From Azorinus chamasolen (lineage: Eukaryota > Mollusca > Bivalvia > Cardiida > Solecurtidae), in assembly GCA_963576725.1 (NCBI GenBank), contig OY755252.1:21724450-21788449 (forward strand): a stretch of DNA of 64,000 nucleotides. Direction: 5' to 3'. This document shows positions 15,401 through 23,637 of this stretch, one piece after another (positions within the stretch are counted from its first letter, which is position 1; the number at the start of each line of letters is the position of its first letter). A program made the translations under genes and the position numbers. The notes beneath the pieces are model-generated. The model searched no databases. It saw nothing but the letters and a program-made list of their open reading frames with translations, and was not told the origin of the DNA.

Positions 15401-15619
15401 TGAATAGCAAGCGAAGGGTTAATTAATTATTCTTCTGCTGGTGTCATTTAAACGACACTATTTTGTTACTGGGAATAAATACATTCTATTTTTATATTTT
15501 ATAACAGGTTTCAGTTTGGTTTTCTCTACAGGTCGAAACGTGTTGGAGATTCGACTATGCTAGACACTACACAGAACAATGTACCCATTCATGAAGACAA
15601 ACAACCAAAGGAGGCATAA
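224..15619 (+). CDS. VWDE-like membrane protein gene, 3' part (9 exons, 5' end outside window)
   Basis: The spliced exons encode, in order, the end of a von Willebrand type D domain (GLCG, then FINAWR), a linker, a Cys-rich segment, a single EGF-like module (ACPVNCSGVGTCV..CECNQGYGASDCS), a beta-rich region (PPVISGLLDDGLCD, then SVSNDGNMY..FVYDSECQ), another Cys-rich stretch, an acidic stalk, one transmembrane helix and a short cytoplasmic tail. This order resembles von Willebrand factor D and EGF domain-containing proteins (VWDE) as I recall them. Exon phases agree at every junction except exon 2 to exon 3. The gene runs off the left edge, so the signal peptide and N-terminus are not visible. 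The product is inferred to be a cell-surface glycoprotein; its ligand is unknown. The transmembrane tail is unlike vertebrate VWDE, which I recall as secreted. Sure of the family, less sure of orthology. Exons: 224-498, 747-974, 1979-2131, 4728-4908, 5533-5723, 6246-6512, 6930-7053, 8942-9128 (or 9168) and 15532-15619. Confidence 0.8.
747..974 (+). CDS. VWDE-like exon 2
   Basis: The acceptor is ctctcaacag ending at 746 and the donor is GTAAGA at 975. Its first base completes the codon split by exon 1, giving INAWS VTHASENLF, which continues the VWDE pattern after the D domain. The exon is Cys-rich (VCNCPKT, YIPCNPN, AVCMRG, HSCDSP). It ends two bases into a codon, but exon 3 appears to begin in phase 0. 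Either a small exon is missing between them or one border is misplaced: an acceptor at 1982-1983 in exon 3 would restore the frame. Confidence 0.7.
1380..1690 (+). mobile_element. tRNA-derived SINE in VWDE-like intron
   Basis: The head resembles a tRNA pol III promoter: an A-box-like tggtctagtggtaacatgct near 1388 and a B-box-like ggggtccaaattcc near 1430. A body follows with ccacccagtggttaaaatgg and gggtcactcgccggtactgc. It is an old copy with no clear target duplication. A related tRNA-like head on the opposite strand is at 38257-38360. Confidence 0.55.
1979..2131 (+). CDS. VWDE-like exon 3
   Basis: The acceptor is aattacag at 1978 and the donor is gtgagt at 2132. It encodes about 51 residues, NQNWTEAMAQEYCSKYM ... 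ETCVMDIL, matching the VWDE segment ending C-V-x-D-I/V-L. It ends on a complete codon, consistent with exon 4. The left border is uncertain by a few bases (see exon 2). Confidence 0.7.
2461..2508. repeat. Hairpin core (family C-like)
   Basis: The inverted repeat reads gtccctggtcagacgcc, a short loop, then ggcgtctgatctgggac. It is the same kind of core as in families B, C and D, here without recognisable ends. Confidence 0.6.
2530..3240 (+). repeat. Cluster of family E repeats (two near-complete, one partial)
   Basis: Copies at about 2540-2760 and 2965-3240 share 'gatccttcgagatcatgaat', 'gaaaattgaataccgcttaa', 'cagtgttgcactttcaatta' and a GACTC/GAGTC hairpin enclosing AATAAA. A fragment at 2886-2955 repeats the last 60 bases. 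All are in the same orientation inside intron 3 of the VWDE-like gene. The polyA signal in a hairpin raises the possibility of an LTR-derived sequence, but I see no paired LTRs. Confidence 0.7.
3241..4306. other. VWDE-like intron 3, no gene seen
   Basis: AT-rich intron. Short open frames near 3838-4135 show no recognisable domain. A small hairpin core with 'gatcagacggcgactactt' at 4270-4300 adjoins a family A copy. Confidence 0.5.
4307..4600 (-). repeat. Family A repeat, reverse orientation
   Basis: Contains gagtcatacagg, gtcactgggggtttaaccgg, ttccatcc and attaatctacaacaaccgc, the landmark order of family A on the reverse strand. Diverged copy in intron 3, ending about 130 bases before exon 4. 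Confidence 0.7.
4728..4908 (+). CDS. VWDE-like exon 4, start of EGF-like module
   Basis: The acceptor is gaatgttatag at 4727 and the donor is gtatga at 4909. Phase 0 in gives LTNGPVWAALSMENMQTAC, the counterpart of the VWDE 'LTxDLSWAE..LLENEC' segment. An acidic linker (ESSDDEPSIAEIIEE) follows, then the start of an EGF module, ACPVNCSGVGTCVK. It ends in phase 1, the usual phase of EGF-module introns. Confidence 0.85.
5256..5512. mobile_element. Family B MITE (TTAA-flanked)
   Basis: TTAA at 5256-5259 and 5509-5512. The right end reads agcaagcgaagggttaa; the left end is diverged. The centre is a near-perfect hairpin (gatgagacagctcctgcagg mirrored). TTAA target use suggests mobilisation by a piggyBac-type transposase, which is not encoded here. 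Confidence 0.75.
5533..5723 (+). CDS. VWDE-like exon 5, end of EGF-like module
   Basis: The acceptor is atactaag at 5532 and the donor is GTAAGT at 5724. Phase 1 in completes the EGF module (GQCECNQGYGASDCS). The VWDE-characteristic RPPVISGLLDDGLCDERHL and a CDHAYVFGHIF segment follow. It ends in phase 0. A family B MITE lies just upstream, ending 21 bases before the exon. Confidence 0.85.
6021..6181. mobile_element. Family D MITE (TA-flanked)
   Basis: Terminal inverted repeats are tacagtaacacctctctata and its mirror tatagagaggttttactgta. It contains ctcctataggag-like core sequence. TA at both ends suggests Tc1/mariner-type mobilisation. Confidence 0.75.
6246..6512 (+). CDS. VWDE-like exon 6
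   Basis: The acceptor is tgatgatcag at 6245 and the donor is gtgaag at 6513; phases are 0 in and 0 out. It encodes about 89 residues including EVMCPLHQVRHKR and YSVSVSNDGNMYEKG followed by FVYDSECQ. This resembles the VWDE 'VSNDG..Y......VYDSxC' block, a likely Ig/E-set-like beta fold. Confidence 0.85.
6615..6750. repeat. 68-bp direct repeat, two copies
   Basis: The unit beginning aggcagtgatgtgtaataat at 6615 recurs almost exactly at 6683. It is rich in AAC/AAT triplets. It lies in intron 6 of the VWDE-like gene. Confidence 0.85.
6930..7053 (+). CDS. VWDE-like exon 7, Cys-rich
   Basis: The acceptor is acatttcag at 6929 and the donor is gtaaga at 7054. It encodes EDYCFIENSCVKSGERN and NCSVCDVGNSTLSWTVDH, matching the VWDE 'C.I...C...G..NP...C..C....S...W' block. 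Phase 0 in, phase 1 out. Two possible N-glycosylation sites (NCS, NST) lie in the exon. Confidence 0.85.
7085..7295. mobile_element. Family C-like MITE, degraded
   Basis: Starts aaccctttactccattaata, has a gcagatccggatcaaaggcg core and ends atttatggagtaaaaagtta. The inverted ends are recognisable but imperfect. Confidence 0.5.
7505..7712 (+). repeat. Family E repeat
   Basis: Contains tggtccttcgggaacattag, gaaaattgaatactgcttaa, agccggtgctaggggcgtga and gactcaataaaacgagtc. Inside intron 7 of the VWDE-like gene. Confidence 0.75.
8318..8555. mobile_element. Family B MITE, diverged ends
   Basis: The body matches the other B copies (gctgaattttaaaatacatt, cactgtgtacaagtatttcg, gtcttcactatttacaggta). 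The central hairpin has lost one arm. The right end reads gttaa; the left TTAA is lost. Confidence 0.7.
8942..9128 (+). CDS. VWDE-like exon 8: stalk and transmembrane helix
   Basis: The acceptor is atttcatag at 8941. Phase 1 in gives GCEHDDGQLPDEQPPDESED, an acidic Pro-rich stalk. A hydrophobic helix of about 22 residues follows (YLWIIGVASGVVVGAAVATI, then IIVKLL), then the basic stop-transfer MRR. A donor, AAG|GTTTGT, after 9128 joins in frame to the exon at 15532. If it is not used, reading runs on to FVSKHTGYRRRS and a TAA at 9166-9168, giving a shorter, very basic tail. Confidence 0.8.
9169..9679. other. Intronic or 3' region, no further gene seen
   Basis: If the short C-terminus is used, this is 3' UTR and flank. 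Otherwise it is part of the last intron. Short open frames have no recognisable domain. Confidence 0.4.
9680..9862. mobile_element. Palindromic MITE with duplicated inner segment
   Basis: The ends are cagggtccatgcttataaag and the mirror ttttataagcatggacccag. The inner inverted arms contain ctcaagcttttgattggtca; on the left this ~35 bp module is present twice in tandem. Half of a related element lies at 17337-17412. Confidence 0.75.
10070..10235. mobile_element. Family D-like MITE, degraded
   Basis: Contains gcgaccacataatgta, ctccggtaggagcg and ttaagctaccacctgtttta, all D-family landmarks. The ends are not clear. Confidence 0.45.
10236..10528 (+). repeat. Family A repeat with (GT)n segment
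   Basis: Starts at cccagtggtgtttttgctac and includes gaccgtgccaaggcggtact, a GT-rich tract at 10401-10445, gcgtcttgtatgtggctttg and the 3' end cttgactttactacttttcc. The left ~100 bases of the longer copies are absent. Confidence 0.75.
11155..13613. mobile_element. Palindromic TA-flanked transposon, internally deleted copy
   Basis: The ends are ctcagggagccagtagtgcc and its exact mirror, flanked by TA at 11153-11154 and 13614-13615. The right arm (about 11857-13613, 1.75 kb) is complete. The left arm keeps only the outer 0.7 kb (11155 to about 11856), and the two join abruptly at tagaaattttgtgctcggca. Arms are built of ~350 bp subrepeats, each carrying an ATTTGCAT/ATGCAAAT octamer next to CATGAATATTAATG. 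It has no coding region and is a deletion derivative of the element at 58614-63860. A G14 run near the right end matches a C-run position on the left. It lies in the last intron of the VWDE-like gene. Confidence 0.85.
13970..14580. mobile_element. Non-coding element with TGCCCCCGTG inverted ends and internal tandem repeats
   Basis: Left landmark atgcccccgtg near 13971, right landmark cacgggggcat near 14538. A CTGTCCGTCCG-type tract follows the left end (14005-14040). Inside are about three ~150 bp units, each with agcccaaggtcaaggtca-like sequence and gtgcagttggttgtaac. This type is frequent in bivalve genomes as far as I recall. Confidence 0.6.
14640..14845. mobile_element. Family D fragment and family C-like core
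   Basis: aggtggaagtattacagaaa near 14666 resembles the D interior. Then tataatttcataagcaaaca, taggagccgtctgatc and gcgtttatatgaaggacagg form most of a C element whose left end is lost. Confidence 0.45.
15172..15422. mobile_element. Family B MITE
   Basis: The right end is agcaagcgaagggttaa with TTAA at 15419-15422. The left end reads accctctcttgctg and has lost its TTAA. The centre is a perfect hairpin (agacagctcctgcaggagct ...). It lies about 110 bases before the terminal exon of the VWDE-like gene. Confidence 0.8.
15532..15619 (+). CDS. VWDE-like terminal exon 9: cytoplasmic tail
   Basis: A strong acceptor (ggttttctctacag) ends at 15531. One base completes the Arg codon of exon 8, followed by SKRVGDSTMLDTTQNNVPI, then HEDKQPKEA and TAA at 15617-15619. 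The phase agreement and the juxtamembrane RR/SKR basic cluster support this as the true C-terminus. A diverged inverted copy of the same exon with its acceptor lies at 56360-56432, which independently marks it as a real exon. Confidence 0.75.
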
Positions 15620-15989
15620 CACAACGATTAATCCTAACACATTGACAATATGATGTTTAATCTGCTTATTCATATGAAAAGATAAACGTTTTAAATATGT
15701 GTGATGCATTCAAACCATTCAGTCTTGATCAGATGTTATTATCTTAATTTGATAATTGTCTTTGAAAGATGTGGAAGCTATATATACAAAAGTGACAATA
15801 GAGTCAATATGATGCTATAGCCATATGTTAGGTTCCAAGACTCAGTAAATAACGACTTTTAAGAAGTTACTTCTGTTATAAATATGTAGATCATATATAC
15901 ATGTGAATTAATTACCCAGGTGTTTATATGCCATAAAAAACGGCCAATATAATTTTGTGTTGTCATGGTTCGTATTTTTATGCCTTAGT

Positions 15990-16310
15990 TTGGAAAATGT
16001 AGGAACAAAACACAAAATTGAATGTTAAATTAGGTCAAGCTTATCATTGCCTTTCATGGCTGTTTTTTAAAAAAAGATATATAATGTAGATATCAACTGC
16101 TTTAGGTGTTTGACTATGTACAGTTTGCATTGAAAAAGGACCAGAAGTGCAGCTGGAATAGAGCATGATGTCTGACCCAGCTATCTATATTACCTGTTAA
16201 CCCGTTCATCGCTGATTGTTTAGAGCGTAATTACCATTCAGTGTTTAACTATAGGATCCATTCACTCAGTATGAACTACACCTTCTGAAATAGTTTGAAT
16301 GACACAGATC
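15990..16310 (+). repeat. Segmental duplication S1, copy 1 (empty TTAA site at 16067-16070)
   Basis: This region aligns with 55120-55665 in the same orientation. Shared sequence includes cttatcattgcctttcatgg / cattatcattggcgtccatg, tataatgtagatat, atagagcatgat, aacccgttcatcgctgattg / aacccgtccatcgctaattg, and tgaatgac. Copy 2 has a family B MITE at the TTAA that is empty here. Confidence 0.75.
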
Positions 16311-17336
16311 GCCGCCGACTCTCATTATAAGTTTTCTCCAGGAGCCCTCTGATTTTGGTCTACACAGTTTGTAAAATACAGTGCATATGTGTCTCGTATT
16401 CAAAGGAGGGTCACGATGTAGTCACTATTTCATTCAGTAGGGTAAAGACAACAACATAAAGTCATACTTTAACATGAATTACTTTGTACAAATATACACA
16501 CTATGCCGTCTAAACGCTGGAGGAGACAACTACATGCATTGGTGTCTTCATAAGTCCATGGATTATCGTTTTTAGGGTCGTGTTCTCATTCGAAGAAATT
16601 ACGCACACACGCATTTCCGACTGAAATTATAGCATGGCCTCAATGATCCATGCTTATTTGTCAGTCATCGTTTAATACATTGCCCTTAAAGAACATGTCT
16701 GGCTAAAAATTTCTTTTGTCCCAGATATGGTGATCATTTGTCAGGTTCATGTTACCTAGTCTTAACAGTTTTGACACAATCGCAAATCCGTGATAACCTT
16801 CGCAAACTGTTTGGATCAAGAAGTCAAATAACTTACTGTTTGACATTAATTATATTTTGTAACGAATTTTAAGAACAAGCGAATTGATACCTGAAATAGA
16901 CGATAATGGTAGCACTTGAACTTAATTGGCGCCTGTTTCAAATTAAAACCTCGAGAAAGTTCACGAGCATTTCCCTTGTACCAAGTTTGTGTATGAAGGA
17001 CAGGATAATGTCTCAGAGAATTCTAACGTCTCGAGCCAGAGACTGTAATTGAAAATTAATATCAAGATCTTACTCCGCGACTTGTTTGTTATGTGTTGCT
17101 GTTCGGGCGGCTGTTTGTTCAATTTTTCAGTTCTTTCAGTTAACCATGTATGTATCCTATGCTGAAATACTATTTATTAAATTTTATTTGTCTAACAATT
17201 ACCGATTTGTGAAAGCCTTTGATTGGAACCTGATACGTGGCGTTTTATTTAGTGCAACTGAGACTAGTTGTGATTGTCAAGATAAAATTATTGATGATGA
17301 AGTGAATATGTGCATTCAAGTTACTACTTCTTAGTT
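16311..17336. other. No gene recognised
   Basis: AT-rich. A half hairpin core (ggagccctctgattttggtc) sits at about 16341. An open frame at 17086-17334 has no recognisable domain. Confidence 0.45.
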
Positions 17337-17412
17337 CAGGGTCCATGCTTATAAAACTTTTAGTTGAATCTGAGTTCATTCTCAAGGTTTTGATTGGTCA
17401 GATTTGAGCCTA
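17337..17412 (+). repeat. Half copy of the 9680 palindromic MITE
   Basis: tcagggtccatgcttataaa ... ttttgattggtcagatttga matches the left half of 9680-9862; the mirrored arm is absent. Confidence 0.7.
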
Positions 17413-18474
17413 CAACTATTCCGCTGTATCATAGAGCACTCATTATTCATGACTACCAATTCCATGAAACTGACATGTTAGTAGAATATGAATACGGAGA
17501 TCGACGAGACAGTAAGAGAAGATTGAAATTATGACAAGTGCAGTGGCACAGACAACAGAAATCTTTTTCGAGCGTATACATATTTCGTTTACAATTAAGT
17601 TCATTCATGAAGTTTTGAAAATAATTTCTATTTTTAGAATCTTGGATTTGTCATGATACTCATCTGTAGAATATTTGGCAATCTGTTATAACTTACTGTT
17701 CTCAAGGGAAAACACATCAATTCAGGGAATTATGTTTTTAGTAGTGACAACAGTGTGACAATGTTTAGAACGGCACATTGATAACCTAGTCTACAGTTAG
17801 TGGAAAACCGAAATTAGCTGATTATTTACGGATGTTTCTAACCGGTGAACAGGTAAACATCACTAGCATCTAGAGAATTACACATTACGGTCATAGCTGA
17901 ATTAGTACTTTCTATTTCGGCCTTCCCCCAAACACACATATTTTATACAATTTCTCTCGTACAATTTATAACATCATGAATATTCATAGAGATTACTTTC
18001 ACACAACAGCAATAATTTTACAATTTAAACCCAAGTAAAATAATAAAGCTGAGCAAGATCAGACTGCTGTCTGCTTAGGGTTCGTTTTGATTGCAAACAT
18101 AATTATGGATTGCATGCTGCATCAGCTGAGATTCATGGATCTGTTTATATTTGTTATCATCAAATATCTTACTACATTTAGCCAAATTAATTCATAAAAC
18201 GTTATTTGAAGATAATGTATAAAGATCCTGTTGTTTAAATTTTGTCTACATATTGATTGTAGCTAAACTTTACACATATCCCATGCTGTTGAACTTTATT
18301 ACTTCTTGTTATATTATCACCAGTTTTTTTATTTACAATTTTTATCTCATCACTACCATAATATTTCGTTTCTCTAAATTCTTTAAATCCCAATGTAATA
18401 CAATACCATCATCAGTGCCTCAGTACTTTGATTAAATTTAGTGCCACGATAATTAGTGAAACCACTTATGCAAT
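17413..18474. other. No gene recognised
   Basis: AT-rich with no repeat family landmarks and no convincing exon. Confidence 0.45.
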
Positions 18475-18590
18475 GAAACTAATAGAGCTTTTTATGACTT
18501 TCATCCAGCATTAAGCTATCACCTGTTTCAAAGATCGATATTAATGCTAAATTTAACGTCCGGATTAGAGAGCCTTTACTGTATGTGTAT
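18475..18590. mobile_element. Right half of a family D MITE
   Basis: gactttcatccagcattaag, acctgtttcaaagatc and gagagcctttactgta match the D right half. The left half is missing. Confidence 0.55.
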
Positions 18591-18843
18591 GTAACCCTTT
18601 CCCTGTTCAACGTTTATTCCAAATTTCAATACCTGCTGAATATTCATTAACAAAATAGTTATAAAGAAATATGAAAGGTGGAACATTGTAGATATATTAG
18701 AAAGCAGCAAAGAAACAGATCTTTCAAATTCTATCAGCAAACAGAGCAGACCCTAATCAGACGGTTCCTTTAGGAGCCGTCTGATCTGGGTCTACTCTGT
18801 TTGCAAATGCATGAAAACACGTTTATATGAGGGAAAGGGTTAA
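18591..18843. mobile_element. Family C MITE, near-complete
   Basis: Left end gtaaccctttccctgttcaa, right end gagggaaagggttaac. The hairpin core is gcagaccctaatcagacggt mirrored around a ttta loop. It closely matches the copy at 50747-50991 along its length. Confidence 0.8.
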
Positions 18844-19495
18844 CAATTATTCCTGTTACTGTGTGTTTAGTTTATATCAGCACACATTTTCTTAACCTTT
18901 GTCGATTCTTGACTATTTATAATAGTAACATTTTACGAATCAATGTCATAAATATATTTATTTCGGACAAACAAGCATAAAATGCAGTTCATGTTTAATT
19001 TCATTCATGTTGCATTTGACACTTTCCCTTCCATTTCTTTTTGTATTTGCGCATCGATCTAAGTCAATGTTTAGTTGATGGGATTAAAGGCTTTATCAAA
19101 CTGTATGGTTGTAATTTGTTCCAGTTGTTTATATTCGAACACCATATTTGTTAAAATACACGAACATGTACTCGTATTTAAAGGATAATTGTTTTTATTG
19201 ATATTAAGATTAGTTTTACTTCAAATTGATAAGAAAAAGATAGTATGACAGCAATAACGGCTTACATCGCCACTCCGAATTTCTTGTACTATTACAAAAT
19301 AGTATTGCGATATCGCTAACATTTACGGAATCACTCGAAGCGCCCCAGAGCATCAGAATTCCAGTGAGTACTTATGGGACTAGCTCGCACTCGTAATGTG
19401 TAATTCTAGAACAAAATCTTATTGCGACATCGCGAACCATATATGAACCTAAAATGCATAGTGAATTTATCTAACATGCGGATGATTTATTCGTT
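18844..19495. other. No gene recognised
   Basis: AT-rich intergenic sequence with no family landmark or exon. Confidence 0.45.
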
Positions 19496-19700
19496 TATTG
19501 TTTGTACTGGGGTTATATCACAACGTCCAGCCAGCTAAAACAGCTGGGAAGGTTTCATCGTGTAAACAATTCCGAACACCCACGCCGGGATTCGGACCAC
19601 ATCGGCGAAGAGCTAAGTGATTGCCAGCCGAAGACCATGACTACTTTGCTGACAGCCCCACATGCGACATTAATTCTTCAGATTGTTTTCAACGATTATT
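19496..19700. repeat. Possible SINE remnant
   Basis: GC-richer island with cacgccgggattcggaccac and agagctaagtgattgccagc, which looks like a decayed tRNA-type head on the reverse strand. Low confidence. Confidence 0.3.
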
Positions 19701-20076
19701 GTTAAGCGATTTACATAGCTTACTACTTTTCGTTAAATAAAAAACCCCAGACCATTGTTTCATTTCATAGACTTATAGAATATACCATTCCCGTAATGAG
19801 AAACTAGTGAAAAATAAACACAATCACTGTCGCATTATCGCCAATCTTTATTATTGAATTTCTCGCAAATCCCATTTCTAGTTATCTCCCCTGGCAGCGA
19901 CCTGTAAGATATAAAACAATGGACAATAAATACCTCTGTCTCCAAGCATAAACATTGTTCGACTTCTGATTATATTATATAGAGCAACGGAGTATACATT
20001 GCACATTGAAAATGAAAACAAAAACTGTAATAGGCGAACATAACTGTCATCTGCATCCTAAAGGTTCAACGTTATA

Positions 20077-20283
20077 TACAGTAAAACCTATCTATAACGA
20101 CCACTAATTTACCTCAAGTATTTTGTATTAAAAGCAGGTGGATGCTTAAAGCACGGTGAAAATAAAACAGAACGCTCCTATAGGAGCGTTCTGTTCTACT
20201 TTCATCTTGCTTTAAGCAACCACCTGCCAAAATACCAACTAATTAACACAACTTTGTGGTCGTTATAGAGGGGTTTTACTGTC
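20077..20283. mobile_element. Family D MITE, near-complete
   Basis: Left tacagtaaaacctatctata, right tatagaggggttttactgt. The core acagaacgctcctataggag is mirrored, and flanking gaaaataaaa/ttctacttt continue the stem. Confidence 0.8.
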
Positions 20284-20965
20284 AATCAAAATGTAGTAAG
20301 TTGAGTAACATTTACTCAGTAAATATTCATGTAACAAGCAATGACATCATGACACTGTAAAGTCAGAGATATATTATTTCATGAACACACAGGGAAGATC
20401 CTTACCAGACTGTTACTATAGGAGTATCTTGATTTTGATCTTCCGTTTTTGCAAAGGCGTAGCGAGGCGTATTTTATGGTGTAAAGGGTTAACCCTCTAT
20501 CTAATAGGGACGCCTTTTGATACCGTTATAAACAGAGAAGACCATGATTAGTAGTAACATTTACTCAGTAAATAATCATGTGAGAAAAAAGACATCATGA
20601 AACTGTACAGTAAGATATATACAGTAAAACCTCTCCAAACCGGAATTCTAGTAGAGAAGAATTTAGATACTTTTAGGCAGGTGGCTGCTTAATACAGGGT
20701 GAATATCATACAGAAAGCTCCCAGAGGAGCCTTCTGTATGACTTTCATCCTACATTAAGCTGCCACCGGCCTTTAAAACCAATATTTATATCAAATTTAA
20801 CGCCCGGTTTAGATAGGTTTTACTGTATTGTTCCATAAGCAAACAGAGAAGACCCTGATCAGACTGCTCCTATACAGTCTGATCTTGATCTTCCCTTTGT
20901 TTGTAAATGCGTAGAAAGGCGTGTTTTTATGGTGTAAAGGGTTAAATCTTTATCTGATAGAAACG
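20284..20965. repeat. Duplicated family C region with a nested family D MITE
   Basis: 20284-20518 and 20519-20965 share agtaacatttactcagtaaa, gacatcatg, the gaagatcc core and tttatggtgtaaagggttaa. In the second copy a D MITE (20620-20826, ends tacagtaaaacctctccaaa / agataggttttactgta) has inserted. Confidence 0.7.
20620..20826. mobile_element. Family D MITE nested in the duplicated C region
   Basis: The TIRs start tacagtaaaacctct. The core cagaaagctcccagaggagc is a different stem sequence from the D copy at 20077, but is still self-complementary. Confidence 0.75.
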
Positions 20966-21115
20966 CATGATTAGATCAGAGACGTTGCTCTGTTATCTTA
21001 TAGAATTATATAGATCGGATTCTACAGTGTTTGCTCTGTCAAAGACAATATGTGGTGGTACGCAATTACACTATAGCTGACAAATATGCATGATGTCATA
21101 TTGTTTACATGACTA

Positions 21116-21344
21116 TTAACCCATTCCCGCATATTGACGCCTTTTGACGCCTTTGTAAAAGTCACTTTGTGAAACCGTTCTGACAAATAGAGCATTTGCT
21201 CCTTAGGAGCAAATGCTCTATTTATCAGAATGGTTTCAATACTATACAATTCTAAATATTTTCTTTTCTCTGGTAAATGCTCCTTTTGGGTAGACGTTTT
21301 CAAAGAGGTTAGATCTAAAAATAGCCTAAGTGGGAATGGGTTAA
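21116..21344. mobile_element. TTAA-flanked MITE with long hairpin
   Basis: TTAA at 21116-21119 and 21341-21344. The ends ttaacccattcccgcatatt and gtgggaatgggttaa are inverted. The centre is a ~56 bp hairpin around agcatttgctccttaggagc. Confidence 0.8.
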
Positions 21345-21485
21345 TTAGGTAATTGGTTAACTCTAGACTGCAGCAGTAAAGCAGTTGTCTTGCACATTGT
21401 GAATGCCGTCACCTAGGTAGGGAATATACCGCTACAACACTGATAACAGTGTAGAGTAGAACCCCCTAAAGCGACTGCTTCATTA

Positions 21486-21700
21486 ACCCTTTACACCATG
21501 AATATTCATGTAATAAATAATTAGCTTTTGAAATATTACAAACGGACGAACGAGCAGTTACTGGTATCCATTTCTCATCCAGTTCCAGGATACTTGCATT
21601 TATCCTTTTCCCTCGTGTAAAGGCGTTTCAAACATTTGCAAACACAGCAGACCCAGATTCGATAGGAGTCGTTAGACGCTGTTTGCTTACGGTGTATATA
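21486..21700. mobile_element. Family C-like MITE, degraded
   Basis: ttaaccctttacaccatgaa at the left, the CATGAATATTCATG palindrome, then atccttttccctcgtgtaaa and gcaaacacagcagacccaga. The orientation of the right part is scrambled. Confidence 0.45.
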
Positions 21701-21917
21701 TTTGATTCTACAAGTGTTTTATGTCAAAGCAAACATTCCCCTGAAACGTTTATATCATAAAAATATAAATAATGAATATTTGACAAATGAGCAACTTGTA
21801 CGACGTATTTTTGAAAGCACAAAAAAATACAGTCATATCGTACACAGCAGCTGTCATAATATATCACCGATAAATAAGCACCGGCTGGTTTTGGTCGCTC
21901 CCTTACCTCCCTTGTGA

Positions 21918-21925
21918 TGACGTCA
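21918..21925. promoter_or_regulatory. CRE-like palindrome TGACGTCA
   Basis: Exact full CRE consensus 94 bases upstream of the THAP-like ATG. It could be a promoter element of that gene or of the transposon it came from; function is inferred only. Confidence 0.4.
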
Positions 21926-22018
21926 CTTGCGACATTCGCGATAAATGTCGTACTCGAGATAGTATAGAATAGAAAAGAATCGTAGGTAATGCGTTTCTGC
22001 TTCGTTTTGAGTGCCAAA

Positions 22019-22200
22019 ATGGTAATATGTGCTGCCTATGGGTGTAACTCCAAATTCGACAAAATAGGATTACGTATATTTACATTACCAAAGAACGAGA
22101 AAATCAAGAAAACGTGATGTGAACGACTGGGGAAGGGACTGTGTATTCAAACTGATTCTTCCACATTTTTTGGTATTGGGTCAGCTTATGTTTGGTCTCG
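22019..22200 (+). pseudogene. THAP-type zinc-finger gene fragment
   Basis: An ATG in a good Kozak context (gccaaaATGG) opens MVICAAYGCNSKFDK, then GLRIFTLPKNEKIKKT, the first third of a THAP domain: the C-x2-4-C start, then the F/R-F-P-like core seen here as IFTLPK. A TGA interrupts at 22112. One base later the frame continues with CERLGKGLC, as expected for the next THAP segment, so this is a frameshifted remnant or a fragment of a P-element-like or host THAP gene. The rest of the domain (second C-x2-H pair) is not found. THAP domains bind DNA through a C2CH zinc module. Confidence 0.55.
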
Positions 22201-22435
22201 ATGGCTGTTTTCCATGAACTATTTACTAGAGTAAATAATGCAGTCAATGACTTGGGTCTACAATTATGAAAAAGGCTATGTTACATTCTGTTATAAATGT
22301 GACTCATGTCTAGCACTGTTGGTTAATGGGCATTTCCTTCATCGAAATACTTTTAAAATATTTTGCTAACAGCGTAATCCCAAATCACGCAGGAACTGTC
22401 TGACCATGGTCTGCTCTGATTGCTAATCCATCTTT
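22201..22435. other. No gene recognised
   Basis: AT-rich sequence after the THAP-like fragment, with no landmark. Confidence 0.4.
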
Positions 22436-23050
22436 AGATTCAATCAGGATTGTCTAGCTTCTCTGTAATCCCTGTAAATGAATATTCATGAGAACATGAA
22501 CTCTTAATAAATATTCTTTAGAGAAAAGAGAATTAATAAACACCATTTAGCACTGTTGACAGCAGACACCAAATTTGCTTTAATATAAATTTCCCAATAC
22601 TTCCCCTAGTATATAAACGGTTTCAAACACGTTTGCAAATAGAGTAGATCCAGATCGGACAGTTCCTGTTGGAGCTGTCTGATCAGATTCTGCTATGATT
22701 GCGTATGAAATTATGTTGATCTAATCATATACTTTCTGTCAGATTCAATGAAAAGTTAACATTGTGAAAAAAATGTACACCATGAATATTCGTGTAAGAA
22801 ATAATGATTTCATGGAAAATTTCTGTAATGACACATGAACACAGGAAAGTTTGTCTATGACAATAATTGTACAACCAGACCTACTGGTATATCATTTCAT
22901 AAGCAAAAAGACAATACACTGATCAGGGAGCTACAAGAGGAGATGTCCGATTTGGATCTACTCTGTTATAAATTTGTTTGAATGCGTTTGATCTCTGTAT
23001 ACTATGTTTGCATTGACATAAACATGCACATGGAGGGGGAATGGTTAATA
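22436..23050. mobile_element. Cluster of degraded family C MITEs
   Basis: ATGAATATTCATG at about 22479, a hairpin core gatcggacagttcctgttgg at 22645-22690, 'accatgaatattcgtgtaag' at 22781 and a third core at 22910-22975. The region ends acatggagggggaatggtta. Two or three overlapping old insertions. Confidence 0.55.
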
Positions 23051-23637
23051 TTCACGAAGTGATTTACTCACACATATCTTTTTCATTAGGGAAATAGTTT
23101 ATCATAAACTGGTATTTTGATTAAATACGATCCTTTTTGCCATATTGGAACATGGACAATATTGATCAGAAAAAAGTCATTCTGGATTAACAATTAATGC
23201 TAATTTGACGCGTTTTATATAGTTTTACTGATTATTACCTACAAATTGCCAAAAACTAACTTTGAGGCAGAATGACCTTACTGGCGCCACAGTGATTGAC
23301 ATTGACCGTTCTAGTTGATTCCCACATTTACATATTATACACAGCTGTGATGCAGCAGTGATAAACAATACTTAATATACAGGATGCGGGTTTTATGGCC
23401 TTGTAATAATAATTGACCCCCTGATGGGTATTTGACAAAGGACCACTGCGATAACTGACACCTGGAGGCTAGTGACACATTGGGTGCATTTAGCCACACA
23501 CTTCTTGTGTGATATGGCTGGTACAATATGGCCTAAGGCTCAGAGAGCATGAATAGAAATGGTCGAGTTATTTATTCATTATTTAACACATTTTATGCAA
23601 ATGGTACTGTAGCCGAGTAGAGATTGTGGTGAAATAT

